From assembly GCA_963971425.1 (NCBI GenBank), contig OZ020519.1, positions 7,456,028 to 7,520,027 on the forward strand: 64,000 nucleotides of DNA, read 5' to 3'. Every line of letters starts with the position of its first letter. The stretch's first letter is position 1. The notes below the pieces were generated by a model. The model had not been told where the DNA came from, ran no database searches, and saw only the letters and a program-made list of their open reading frames with translations. Shown here one piece after another: positions 1 to 10,847 of the stretch. Made by a program: the position numbers and the translations under genes. This stretch comes from Bryoerythrophyllum caledonicum. Lineage: Eukaryota; Streptophyta; Bryopsida; Pottiales; Pottiaceae.

Positions 1-213
1 CCTCAACCTAGGAAAGAAAGTTAACCGTGTTGTCTACTTCAAACTTTCATCTTTCAATTCGTGTGGTCAATCTTTATACTTAATAAGTATGAACTAAGGT
101 CGTACGCTTAGACGTATCCATAAAACCTTTTTGTTTCCCACTTTACTCATGGCAATAGAATGAGCGGTTTTGAAGAGATTTTGTTGTGGAAATGCCTGTC
201 CTTTAGGGATTAA
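1..213 (-). mobile_element. TTAA-MITE, partial (copy 1, right end)
   Basis: This is the end of a non-coding element of the family typified at 22507-23450, in reverse orientation and cut by the window edge. It ends in GTCCTTTAGGGA followed by TTAA (210-213), which is shared with the next copy. Its interior matches other copies (caattcgtgtggtcaatc; gaatgagcggttttgaag). A TTAA at 80-83 is intact here; the homologous site in the related unit near 60.18 kb carries another TTAA-MITE. Confidence 0.7.
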
Positions 214-1134
214 TCCCTAAGAGTCCAAGTGTATATAAGGGGTACGTTTTAGATCTTGAGCAGGTTACTAAAATTCTAAACTAAATTTTTAAATAATTTT
301 TTTTATTATACTAGATTGTCCCGGATAAGAGCTCTATGGAGATATTTTTAATTTGCTTTTTGGATTCATGGTGTGAAAGTTAGTACCACTGAAAGTTAGA
401 AATGGGGACTCCGGGGAGCTCTAAAATTTTGCTGAGAGTCTCTATTGACATTGAGATTTTCCATACAAGTAGATAATATTACCTTCTTTTAAAATTAAAA
501 AAAATCTTGTCTGTAGTGTAAAAAATAATTTTAATTGAAGTCTAACATTTTTACACCTTTCGGGCAAGCGGGGAAAAAAACTTATTCATTTCTACATAAA
601 ACCTAGGGATCTTCATATTTTTTACTTTTTATTTTTTCAACAAGAATATGTGGCATAAACCTTCTTATTGACCGTTTGGAATATCATTCTAAAACACATT
701 AAACTCTCAAAAGAATATATTGTGAATTGACAATTTTTGAACATCCACTCCTTGCACACTTGTTTTGAATATGCTACAACCCTTCTCTACCTCTGAAAAT
801 TGGTGTAGTGGGAACTAACATCATGCTTATCACAATGGTAAAAGATTTAGACCTTCTGTAGTGCAAAAATTTAATACAAAGTCAAATCAAAGTCTGTTGA
901 TCCACTCAACGCACGGAACATAATCAACCATTTTCTTGACTTGAAACACTATAATCTTTCAATCCGTGTAGTCAAAGTATATGAATTTTTTTGAGTATGT
1001 TATTTAGTAAGTCTTGATGGAGATCCTATGGTCAAAAGGATAAATTTAAGGTTTTATTTCCTTCCTTATCCATTGCACTAGAATGAATAATTTTGAAGTG
1101 TTTTTGGTGTGAAATTGTCACGGGCTTTTAGGGG
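214..1134 (-). mobile_element. TTAA-MITE (copy 2), 921 bp
   Basis: This non-coding element is flanked by TTAA on both sides (210-213 and 1135-1138). The left end reads TCCCTAAGAGTCC and the right end GGGCTTTTAGGGG, an imperfect inverted repeat of the family CCCCTAAAGGACC. The related unit near 61.23 kb has the same flanks joined with no insertion (agggtttagtaacatac), so insertion at TTAA with TTAA duplication is seen directly. No open reading frame is conserved between copies. Confidence 0.82.
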
Positions 1135-1138
1135 TTAA

Positions 1139-1410
1139 GTAACATACTCACAAAGTTTCATAAAATTGACCGCACGGTTTGAATTTTTTTTATTTTTATA
1201 GTAGACAAAATTGGTTCATTTTTCCCCTAGATTGAGTCGATTACCGGAATTCTACTTACCTTGGTTTCAAAAGTTTGAATACATAGGGTCTAGATTCATT
1301 ACCATTATGTCAAGAATGATATTAGTTCCTTGTACACCAATGTTTAGGGATGGAGAAGAAGTGTAGCATATTGGAAAAGACTTTGCAAGGAGTTGACGCT
1401 CTTCAAATAT
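1139..1410 (+). repeat. TTAA-MITE interior fragment upstream of the DUF7869-type gene
   Basis: This sequence matches the forward interior of the TTAA-MITE family (caaagtttcataaaattgaccgcacgg; ttccttgtacaccaa). The same fragment precedes the second DUF7869-type unit at 61236-61400, so it belongs to the segment that was duplicated with the gene and is not a separate recent insertion. Confidence 0.6.
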
Positions 1411-1563
1411 TAAATTTTTTCATTTCAAAGAAGTTTATCAAAAGGTTTAGTATCATCATCAAGTGATGAACACTATATATGTGATCAGAAACATATCTTA
1501 TATCAGATGAATGGTGCTTTAGAGGTTAACAATTAGTATATGTATTTTGACTAATGTGCAACT

Positions 1564-4500
1564 ATGATGTTTTTTTTTTCAATAGTGATAATGGAGAGCC
1601 CCTCGATTCAGACTCCTTCGATACGGCCACACATCCAAAGGGATAATATGCTTTCCACTAGCTCTGTAGGGGCTCGATTAGTACGAGCAACGCGTGCAAG
1701 GCAAATTCAACAGAGATCTGCTGGGATCATGACATCTGAATTGGAAAGGACAGTAGAATTGCTCTCTGAAAGAGAAGATGTGGTGGGCTTAGCAACCAGG
1801 GAGCATGCATTCAAAAGTGGTTTGGAATTGAATGGGTCGAAGCTGTTCCCATTTGAGGTGGCGGTGCGTATCACTAGGATAGATGATGCATTGCATTGGA
1901 CCGGAGAGATTGTAGGAGAACGCCTTGGCATGTGTGTGGGCTTGATCATTCGTTGGCCACGATCTTTGCTACGTGTAGCGGCTGTAGAACCTGATATTAT
2001 AAGAATCCATGGGGACATTGGATCACAGATAGCCCCTACACAAATGATGGCCCCAGAATTTGATTTTCCCGAGTTCATCAACATACCAGGATCCACCGAG
2101 AGGTCTCGACGTAGTAGTCATGCTTCAAACGCCATAGATAAAAATTCGCCATTTTCACAATCTACTCCCTCAAATATCCAAGATTTGCCCCATGTAGATG
2201 GATTTGCTTATGTTAGACCAGCACGTCGTCCATATTCTATGCAAAATAGGAGAAAGAGAGACTCAAGAGAGCCATCATTGACAGAAACTGCACCATCTAA
2301 TGTATTGCTTAGAAGCGTGCAAATTGCAATGGCACAAGGAGGATGCAAACGTAATTGTTTGAAGGATGTTCCAGCAAGGTATCTATTGGACATGCGATAT
2401 AATGCATGGGGTAATAAGTTTTCAGTTCGAAGTACGTGGATGAGACAGATGTTGGTTTCTTTTTATACAAGGACGGAAGGAACTCGTCGATACCAGTTTG
2501 TAACAAAGTTAGATGGGAAACAAGTTTGCCATGCTTGCTACGCTTTTGGGGTTGGATATTCACAGAGGCGCTTTAAGTGATTGAAGAAGGATTGTCTAAT
2601 ATATGGAAGAGTGACATCGATTCACGGCAGAACCCTTTAAGATCCGATAAGAGAGAGTACTAGAATGTCTGCAGCAGAGGCTTGTTTTAAATCGTTTGTC
2701 GATGAAGGTGGTTGTCCTCAACCTCATCGTTGTATTCGCTGTAAGAGTAACAACGAAGTGGTGCCTCTCATTCTCCTTCCTATGAATACAGCCAAATTTG
2801 ATGTATTCAATTACGTGAATGAGGAGGTCAAGAGAATTTGTAATGGAGAAACCATTTCTATGAGTTCGTTCCGGAGGATGTGGCGCATCAAGTATCCCCA
2901 TATTCAGGTACCTCCATTCTCGAGATTCTCAAAGTGTTATCATTGTTGGGAGTATAAATGTGCCATGGAGAGAACCACCAATGCGGATGCAAGGATAAAC
3001 ATAAAGGAGTTGTTTATGTTGCATCTACGCAACCAGATGGAAGAACGTAGGCATTATTGGATATTCAAGAGGTCGTGTTATATTAGCCTTGAGTTGTACA
3101 TATGCATCATAGTAGATGGCATGGACCAAAACACGACCATGGTACCGAGGATGCGGCAGACTGTAAAGAACATTGAACACCGGTTTGTGAAGACCCATCT
3201 GTGTGGTGCTCTTGTACATGGGATTGGTTTATATTGCGACGTGTGGTTTGGGGCTCACCACAAACACGATAGCAATCAAGTCGTGAGTACATTGTTGTAC
3301 ATGATTGGAGATGTGCTGCGGAGGAGGGGCTTTTTGCCACCAACACTGCGAATTCAGGCCGACAACTGCACCCGTGAGAACAAAAACATTTATATGTTTG
3401 CTCTATGTGCTACATTGGTGGGATTGGGGTTTTTTCAGGAGGTGGAACTATCTTTTCTTATAGTGGGCCATACCCACGAAGATATTGATCAACGCTTCAG
3501 TTGTATATTAAATACGTTGAAGAGGTCGGACATGGACTCGTTGAAGGAAATGATTAGTCTTATAGAACGAGGAACATCTCCTACGAAGGCATTTGTTAGC
3601 GTTCGGCTGCTAGAGAATGTATGGGATTGAAAATTGTTCATAACTCCTCACTTACTGACAGGTCAGGATTCATTGGTGGGCATAACATTTCCGCACCACA
3701 TGTGATTTTATATGGACAATCGAGAAGGGACTCGTGAGGTTCGAGTACAACACAAGCATTATTACAAGGATCCATGGGGACCGGAGGCAGGGACGAAAAC
3801 TTTGAGGTCGTTGCCAAATAGGGATGAACGACCATCGTTTGCGGAAGTATTTGCAGCGGACGAACGGGAGTTGAAGGCGTTGGATGACTTCATTGCATAT
3901 AAACAAAGGTGCATTCAAAGGTTGCAACATGAGGACAAGAATCGTGAAGCAAAAGTAGAGGCTGAAAGATTGAAACTCTATTTAGCTCAATTTCCACACA
4001 AAGACCGTAGCAATGAACATCGTACCTCACCGTTTTGGCCTTCAGAGTTCTCCAACACCGGACCTACAGGGAGCGCATCTTTGGATGTAATGGATGGTGC
4101 AAGTGAAGAAAATCATGAGGTAAATGTCGTAGAGCAGGTAGTGGCCATGCTTCCAAATGTCGAGGCTCGAGGATATTTTGGTTCTCGTAGAGGAAGACCC
4201 TCTAATCAAGCAGTGCGTAGGGCACAACAAACAGAGCGCAACTATGTTGAGGAACGCGCCGAAGAAGGAGCAATGTATGAAGGTAATCACGACCCATTTC
4301 CACCATTTAATCCACAATCTGATATCCGTTGTGGACAGTTTGTAGCCTTGAGTGTTGATCGAGCAGAGATAGAAGTCGGTGTACCATTCTATGTGGGGAA
4401 AGTGATTGAGGAAGGAAAAAACCGATGGAGACTTAAGATAAAGGTTTGTTGGTATTGGCCCATCATCCAAAGGGGGGTTGCTAATGGACATGGGTCTTCT

Positions 4501-4782
4501 GCACAACGGTATGCAAATTGCATGGACTCAATCTGGGAGCCATCTGGGGAGAGTCATAGTTGGGTAGAGAAAGATGCATGCATTTTTTCATGGGTAGACT
4601 CTTTGGAAAGAACCATGTCCGGAGCCAACGGGTGGAGAAAGCGCAATGTATTTGGAGTGCAGGTTGAAAGCAGGATTCGCATTCTTCAATCGGCAAAGGC
4701 TCACATCCTACAATATATTGCAATGCAAACCGAAGCTATCGATGACGACCGTTTGCAAGCAGCCCTAAATTCTATGGAGTAG
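1564..4782 (+). pseudogene. DUF7869-type transposase-like gene with four in-frame stops
   Basis: One reading frame runs from the ATG at 1564 to the stop at 4782 (about 1,070 codons) but is broken by TGA at 2578, TAA at 2638, TGA at 3628 and a TGA near 3703. All pieces stay in the same frame. The centre carries IIVDGMDQ (about 3106-3129), QADNCTRENKN (about 3355-3387) and VGHTHEDIDQRF (about 3463-3497). I recognise this set as the DUF7869 family of transposon-associated proteins; it resembles an RNase H-fold DD(E/D) triad, which is inference. A paired-Cys segment, GGCPQPHRCIRC, lies before it. The C-terminus (ending ALNSME) is conserved in the deleted copy at 61469-61765. The stops make this copy very unlikely to give full-length protein. 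Confidence 0.75.
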
Positions 4783-5524
4783 ATAGTGTGCCTTTTTGAG
4801 AGTATACTAGTTGTGTATGGTAATTGATATATAGTGTATGTGTAAGAGTAGTATATTCTAAAGGTGATGTAAGACGTTATGTCATTAATCCTTTAGAGTA
4901 AAGTTGTGTTTACTATTGGTGCTAAGTCCAATTGTTGAAGCATCTATATTTAGTTTTGACCATTATATGCATTATGTACTACGTAGAATATCTTTTAATC
5001 AACTGCCAACCCTTGTATAAAGTATGTTTTTTTGTAATTACGCCTGTTTATATACTACAATCCTTCAAATCTATCTTTGAAATATTGTGAAACTATATTA
5101 AATACACATTTATCTAGTATTAACGAGGGGCCACCACAAATTAGTTGAGAATGCCAAAAAATTGCTTCCCATATGAACAACCATGATTGTACGTAATATT
5201 GTTGCAGAAGTTCAATTTTTTTTCCTTTGGAATTTTTTTTTTTTTCTTTGATTTTTTTTTGGTTGCAATTTTGCCACTTTTGTTCGCAATGGCTGCCGTT
5301 GTACCCAAGTGCACTTTTAAATGGCCAAGTGCATAATTTCTTAATTGCGTGTTAAAAGCGGAATGTAGACAAAAATGGCTCCACCTGCACCTCCCCTTAC
5401 CTCAATGAATTGTAACAAAAAATAGCCCATCTTAAATGTGCAAACATAATACTAACCACCTTGCTATACCACCACCTCCCCCACATATTGTGGTTGTATC
5501 CCCTTAAAGTTTGCCCCTGCATAT

Positions 5525-6992
5525 AGTTACTATACAGATGGTTCCTTCAAAGAACCAACAGACGTGAGCCCGAGACACTGGCATAGAGAAAAAGCTAGAT
5601 ATAGCATATACAACTGAACAAAAGAAATAAAAATATCCAAATGACTCCATGAACTTCAAAATATCCTCAAAGCAGAAATGATGGCCTTCCATAAAACCCT
5701 ACAAATTGTCACCACACAATATATTAATGAACCCGTAGACATCTTTACATATTGCATAAAAGTATTGTATCTATTAAATATACAAATAACACACCCTACC
5801 CTCCACAATAGCCACCCCAACCAAGCCATCCTAACATCCATGGTTCAAATGCTACAAAATCACACACAAATCACAACCCTCCATAAAGTTGGAGCACATG
5901 TCAATACAAAAAGAAACAAACAAGCAGATAAACTAGCCAAAGAAGGACTAGGTAAATATCATAGAAATGCCAAACACTCGCATGAACACGCCCACGCTAC
6001 CCCATACTACCTTCAAAGAGAAAGATGGTCCTCTATAGAAGACACCCCGGACAAAGGCCCCACTAGATTTTTGTTAAATACCTCAAAAAACAAGATTAAA
6101 TTAACAATCTCGATATAATCTGAGAAAGTTTCCCCGGCATAGACAAATGGACCGGTAACAACAACATTGATAATGAACTCTCTACAAACTTTTGGAAAAA
6201 TCCCACAATTATAGACTCACAAAAAACATGTCTTATCAAATTTTGTAATGGGCAATATATGGGAAACGCCCAGAAACAACTCTTCTATGGAATTGAACAA
6301 TCTCCATTCATAACATGTCCAATATGCACATCCATAGACCTGGACACATGGCTACAAGTACTCCTCAAATGCCAAAACCATCATATACACTCCCTAATCG
6401 TCAAAAGGTACAATAAAGCAGTATGGAAAATTTGTAAACTAAAAATATCCTCCAATAAATCACAATGCTCTATACTTGTGAACGCCAGAACCTTCAACAA
6501 CAAACCACAAGAAAATATTGTCCTTCATGGCTACTTCCATCCACATGTGAAAGCCAAAGATGTCACTGTAAGGCTAGATTTAAACGAGACATACAATGTG
6601 TCCAAGGACTACCATATAAAGATTCTCCACCTGACCACATAAATACAAACCTTACTATCCAATTTATTGAATTCAAATTCTGTAATGAAACATTTTCCCC
6701 AGAAACAATCAAAAACAAAATTAATAAACACCAACCGCTCATTAATGACATTACAACCCTTGGATGGAAATTTGACCCCCTTATTGTCATTGCCGTTGGA
6801 GCTAGACCTACTACCATTATCCCCTCTATGAAAAGTCTAAAAACAAAATCCAATATCCCCATTAACCCAATTATAAAGACATTCACAAAAATCAACATCA
6901 ATGCTACCCAACATGCAATGTCCATACTCCTCACAAACAAAAACTTGAAAAACAACCAACCTCTCCCAGAATTACCTGATAGTACCTCGTAA
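5525..6992 (+). pseudogene. Non-LTR retrotransposon 3' part: RNase H, zinc knuckle, endonuclease-like tail
   Basis: Translated pieces in three successive frames form one degenerate polyprotein end. An RNase H domain starts with YTDGS (about 5531-5545), continues with AEMMAFHKTL (about 5666) and ends with NKQADKLAKEGL (about 5920-5955). The usual third acidic position is Tyr (DIFTYCIKVL), so the domain is probably dead. A CPIC...H...C segment follows (about 6310-6400). A frameshift later comes a second Cys-rich stretch (STCESQRCHC) and a conserved block with D, TIQFIEF and K...PLIN (6580-6770). That spacing resembles the PD-(D/E)XK endonuclease of RLE-type LINEs. The reverse transcriptase and 5' end are missing. 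Frameshifts near 6120 and 6500 show decay. Confidence 0.68.
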
Positions 6993-7171
6993 AACCTCTC
7001 AAAAACACTCATCCAATATTTACAGATCACCTCTTGGAACTAAGCCCTGGTTGGTTCTTGGTTCTCTATTGCGGGTTACTAGTTACTGGTTCTTTGGTTA
7101 CATAGTGTCTACCCTCGAGAGGGGGGAGTAGTTCCATACTACTAAACCTATGTCCAATGGACATGGATTTA

Positions 7172-7564
7172 GGGCAAAACCCCATGTGATGCTCGACCCA
7201 AATTATCACTGTAGCTTCCCTACTTGAAGAATGTAGGAAAGAAAATGTAGGGCCACTTCCATGTTTCATTCCCGTCAGCTATTATAATCAACCCAAGGTT
7301 TTAAATGGTTCCAAGTTGTACCCCAATTACCTTTATTAAGAGAGAATCTAACATGTCCCACCTTGAAGTTCACAATCCATCTTCCTCTTATTAGTATGTT
7401 GGGAGGAATGGGGAAGCTAACGGGCTTGAAAAGCGGCTACATCATCCCGAAGATTTTCAGCTACATCTGACCTTATTTTTCCGGGTAGGGTGAGAAGCTA
7501 GCTACACGGAAGTGAGCCGACCCCGTCAGAGATGATGGATCGGGCATTGCATAGAACCAGGCTC
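7172..7564 (+). mobile_element. Tourist-like MITE, family H2, copy 1 (393 bp)
   Basis: The left end is GGGCAAAACCCCATGTGATG. The right end, reverse complemented, reads GAGCCTGGTTCTATGCAATG, so the inverted repeat is imperfect. TTA flanks both sides (7169-7171, 7565-7567), the three-base target duplication typical of PIF/Harbinger. Two more copies are at 7568-7935 and 19670-20060. No coding capacity. Confidence 0.72.
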
Positions 7565-7567
7565 TTA

Positions 7568-7935
7568 GGGCAAAACCCCATGTAACGCTCGACCCGAATT
7601 ATTACTATAGCTTCCCTACTTGCAGAATGTAGGGAAGAAAATGTAGGTCCTCTTCCATGTGTCACACTTGACCTGACACTTCAACCTAAAATGAAGTAGG
7701 GGGATAAACTTGGAGCGACCTTTACGTGTAAATTGACTCTGACACAATCCATGACGCTTTGATTAGTATGTTGGGTAGAAGGGGAGGTTAACGGGCTTGA
7801 AAAGGGGCTCCACCATCCTCGAGATAATCAACTACACCCGACCTTGCTTTTTCGGGTCGGGTGAGAAGCTGGCTACATGGAAATGACCCGACCCCATCAA
7901 AGATGACGAGTCGGGCATTGTATGGAACCAGGCTC
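7568..7935 (+). mobile_element. Tourist-like MITE, family H2, copy 2 (368 bp)
   Basis: This copy is head-to-tail with copy 1 and shares the middle TTA (7565-7567); the right TTA is at 7936-7938. It is similar to copies 1 and 3 at both ends, but the centre differs (the segment around 7660-7750 is replaced). The tandem arrangement could come from insertion at the existing TTA or from unequal exchange. Confidence 0.7.
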
Positions 7936-8001
7936 TTAGTGGTGGAACAAACATACACTTTATTCCCCCCTTCGACTACCGGAGTTCTTCTTTCTTTCTT
8001 A

Positions 8002-8525
8002 CGGCCGCTTCACACTTGGTGGCAAAGTCGAAAGGCCGTCAATTTCCACCAATGAGATTGCTAGAATGGCCAAAGTCCGGACTTTGGGCCTTCACACTTG
8101 TGCCCAAACTCCAAAGGCCGTCGTCTTACATGGCAACACTATTGGGTTGTTTTGGTGCCAAAGCGACGGCCTCTCGAGCAAAACTTGGGTCACCCATTTT
8201 AGTCGACCCAAACTACAATCGAGAGTCCGTCGATTTTTTTATTAAAATAATAAAAAACTGACAAGATCTAGACTGTTAGATGAAAGAGACAGAATTTTTG
8301 GGCTGAATTTTTTATGGCTGATTTTTTTGGCTGATTTTTATTGGCATAATGATATGGGGTTTGGACTTTGGACTTGGCCTTTGGGGCTTCACACCACAAC
8401 CGGCCAAACCTTCAATCTATATTATTTAATGTATTTTTTTGGCAAAAAAGTTTGGCCTCTCGCCATAGTTTGGCCACTCATTTTGACAGTCGGCCTCTTG
8501 ACTTGGGCATAGTGTGAAGTGGCCC
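8002..8525 (+). mobile_element. Harbinger-like MITE, family H1, copy 1 (524 bp)
   Basis: The ends are CGGCCGCTTCACAC and GTGTGAAGTGGCCC, with TTA at 7999-8001 and 8526-8528. An inverted copy lies at 8816-9550. The interior has many GGCC and CGGCC motifs. Open frames in it are not conserved as protein between the copies, so I call it non-autonomous. Confidence 0.78.
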
Positions 8526-8528
8526 TTA

Positions 8529-8812
8529 TAGAATGATTGTTTCATGCATGGCACTATTTTGATGATGGTGAACCTGGTTCCATGAAGTTCTGGGCTGAGC
8601 TTGGGAGCACCAGGACGTCGGAGAAAAAGACACCACATCACACTGAGATATTTTAGTAATCCTGATGCGGTGCTACAGGGTCAACAACTCTGGTATAAAT
8701 TATGAATTCACTACAGTCATATTTAAGGTGACAACAAACCACGCTTATTCTGCAGGGTTGCTATTCCTCGCCGTTGCCCACTTGCTTCTGATTGAGAGTG
8801 ATACCAATGCAG
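8529..8812. other. Spacer between two inverted H1 MITEs; possible gene fragment
   Basis: About 285 bases separate the inverted H1 copies. A stretch at 8550-8655 has an exon-like open frame (GEPGSMKFWAELGSTRTS), and ttctgcag at about 8749-8756 looks like a 3' splice site. I do not recognise the peptide, and no start or full gene is visible. Confidence 0.3.
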
Positions 8813-8832
8813 TAAGGGCCGCTTCACACAAT

Positions 8833-8973
8833 AGGTCTCCGCACATGCACCCAAATTTGGTACAGAATATGGTTCATCCCGAACGTACATGACGGTATGG
8901 TCAGCATGTAGGGGACGAATTTCAGGTTTCAAGTCCCTGAAACTTCCTTTCTTGGGTGCATGTGCGGAGACCT
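8833..8973. mobile_element. Small MITE nested in H1 copy 2 (141 bp)
   Basis: It has a perfect 22-base inverted repeat starting AGGTCTCCGCACATGCAC. AAT flanks both sides (8830-8832, 8974-8976); the H1 copy at 8002-8525 has the unoccupied site as TAT, one base different. That comparison fixes the boundaries. The superfamily is not clear. Confidence 0.78.
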
Positions 8974-9144
8974 AATGCCCAAGTTGAGAGGCCGACTGTC
9001 AAAATGAGTGGCCAAACTATGGCGAGAGGCCAAACTTTTTTGCCAAAAACATACATTAAATAATATAGATTGAAGGTTTGGCCGGTCGTGGTGTGAAGCC
9101 CCAAAGGCCAAGTCCAAAGTCCAAACCCCACATCATTACGCCAA

Positions 9145-9262
9145 AAAAAATCAGGCCAAAATAATCAGCCATTAAAAATCAGCCAAAAAAATCAGCCCAA
9201 AAAATCAGCCAATAAAAATCAGCCAAAAAAATCAGCCATAAAAAATCAGCCCAAAAATTCGG
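9145..9262. repeat. aatcagcc short tandem expansion in H1 copy 2
   Basis: There are about seven units of the type aatcagcc(a/c)a. Copy 1 carries the same motif only about three times (ggctgattttt, 8314-8342), so the run expanded after the copies separated. Confidence 0.6.
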
Positions 9263-9581
9263 TCTCTTTCATCTAACGGTCTAGACCTTGTCACTTTTTG
9301 ATTATTTTAATAAAAAAATCGACGGACTCTCGATTGTAGTTTGGGTCGACTAAAATGGGCGACCCAAGTTTTGCTCGAGAGGCCGTCGTTTTGGCGCCAA
9401 AACAACCCAAAAGTGTTGCCATGTAGGACGACGGCCTTTGGAGTTTGGGCACAAGTGTGAAGGCCCAAAGTCCGGACTTTGGCCATTCTAGCAATCTCAT
9501 TGGTGGAAATCGACGGCCTCTCAACTTGGCCACCAAGTGTGAAGCGGCCCTAAGTAGAGGCACCCAATTCCGATCACTTAA

Positions 9582-10374
9582 CCCCTAAAGGACCACGACC
9601 ACTTTGGCTCTAAAACAAGTCCAAAACTGCCACTGCCAAAAAGAGACATGAAAATCACATTTTAAAGTGAATTTTGGATTCCTTTGCTTGTGTCAACAAA
9701 AAAAAAAAAAGTGAATTTCGGATTTTCAACCGTAAGATCTTAAAATAGACTTCTATATAAACATGCCATTAAATTTTGGTTGCAATCCACCGCACGGATT
9801 GATAGATTTTAGTGTTTAAAGTCAAGTGTGCAAGGAGTGGAGGTTCAAATATTTCCATTTCACGTTTTATTTTTTTGTGAACTACGTATGTATTCAAATG
9901 ATAATCCAAACGGTCAATAAGAAGGTTTTCACCACATATTGTTGTTGAAAAAGTAAAAAGTGAAAAATATGAAGATCTCTAGGTTTTGTGTAGAAAAGAT
10001 GAAGTTTTTTTCCCCCGTTGCCCGACAATGTGTGAAAATGTTTGACTTGGAATAAAATGCCTTTTTACACTAAAGACAATTTTTTTTTTTGAAAATTCCA
10101 AAAAAGGAAATATTCTTTATATGTGTGAAAAATCTCAATGTCAATAGAAACTTTTGTCAAAATTTTTGGAGGTGCCCAGTGTCCCCACTTTTGGCTTTAA
10201 GTGGTACTAACTTTCAAAACACAAATCCAAAAAATAAAATAAAAATATGTCCACGAAGCTCTTATCAGAGGCAATATAGAATAAAAATTTTAGAGAAAAA
10301 GGTTTTTTTTTCGAATTTTATAAACCTGCCCAAAATCAGAAATCCCCCTGAAGGAGACTCTGGTCCTTTAGGGG
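9582..10374 (+). mobile_element. TTAA-MITE (copy 3), 793 bp, perfect ends
   Basis: TTAACCCCTAAAGGACC at 9578-9594 is repeated perfectly in inverted orientation at 10362-10378. TTAA is the duplicated target. The unoccupied site is present at 54696-54699 within the other family T MITE (ccgatcacTTAAggcagttg). This is the cleanest copy for defining the family ends. No coding capacity. Confidence 0.9.
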
Positions 10375-10403
10375 TTAAGCCAGTTGGGGACTCAAGTGAC
10401 ATT

Positions 10404-10847
10404 AGAGTTTTCCTAAAAGTATTCAGGGTTTAAACCATGACTGTCACCCCAAAACGTGATAGGGGTTGTACACCTGAAAGTCTACTTGTTTTTGAGAAAC
10501 ATGGTGGTTTGGTTAACTTTGGGGTTTATTCCATAAATTATGGTCCTTTATCAGCCAACCAACATGCTACAAGGTTAATCATCTAGGCACAATCACCGTC
10601 CGAACATAGATGCAAGGTGGCATTGGTGACTCCAAATTACTAATTTGGTTACATTAGCTTGTTCCATGCGTGTGGCCCATAAAATATGGAGGGTCAGAAT
10701 TTTCACCCTGCAAATATTGCCGTATTCAAATCTCACCCTGCTTTGGTGAATAGAGAAAGACACAAGGTCCTTAAAGGATGCTGCACCGGGTCTTTTTGTC
10801 TGACACAAGGTAGCCACCCTTTAAAACTCAAACCTTTAGAAAAACTC
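10404..10847. mobile_element. Second insertion in MITE T copy 1 (444 bp)
   Basis: The segment is absent from the other T copy. CATT flanks both sides (10400-10403, 10848-10851), and the unoccupied copy at about 54719 has a single CATT. The ends are similar inverted repeats (GAGTTTTCCTAAA and GAGTTTTTCTAAA on the other strand). A deletion in the other copy between CATT microhomologies is the alternative. Confidence 0.62.

Larger units (their letters stand above)
1139..5353 (+). mobile_element. DUF7869-type element, longer copy
   Basis: The span contains the broken gene at 1564-4782 and its flanks. Homology to the shorter copy at 61236-62313 runs from the upstream MITE fragment through the 3' flank and stops after ttaattgcgtgtt (5353). 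The reverse complement of that 3' end, with changes, also occurs at 55361-55404, which suggests it is an element terminus. I could not identify a matching 5' inverted repeat, so the left limit is uncertain. Confidence 0.6.
8816..9550 (-). mobile_element. Harbinger-like MITE, family H1, copy 2 (735 bp with nested insert)
   Basis: The ends are GGGCCGCTTCACAC and GTGTGAAGCGGCCC, with TAA at 8813-8815 and 9551-9553 as target duplication. It is inverted relative to copy 1 and matches it across the whole length, except for a 141-bp nested MITE at 8833-8973 and an expanded run of aatcagcc-type units near 9145-9260. Confidence 0.8.

Noticed and set aside
1707-2096. 129-codon open frame opposite the DUF7869-type gene
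   Set aside because: It is an antisense shadow of the plus-strand gene with no domain of its own.
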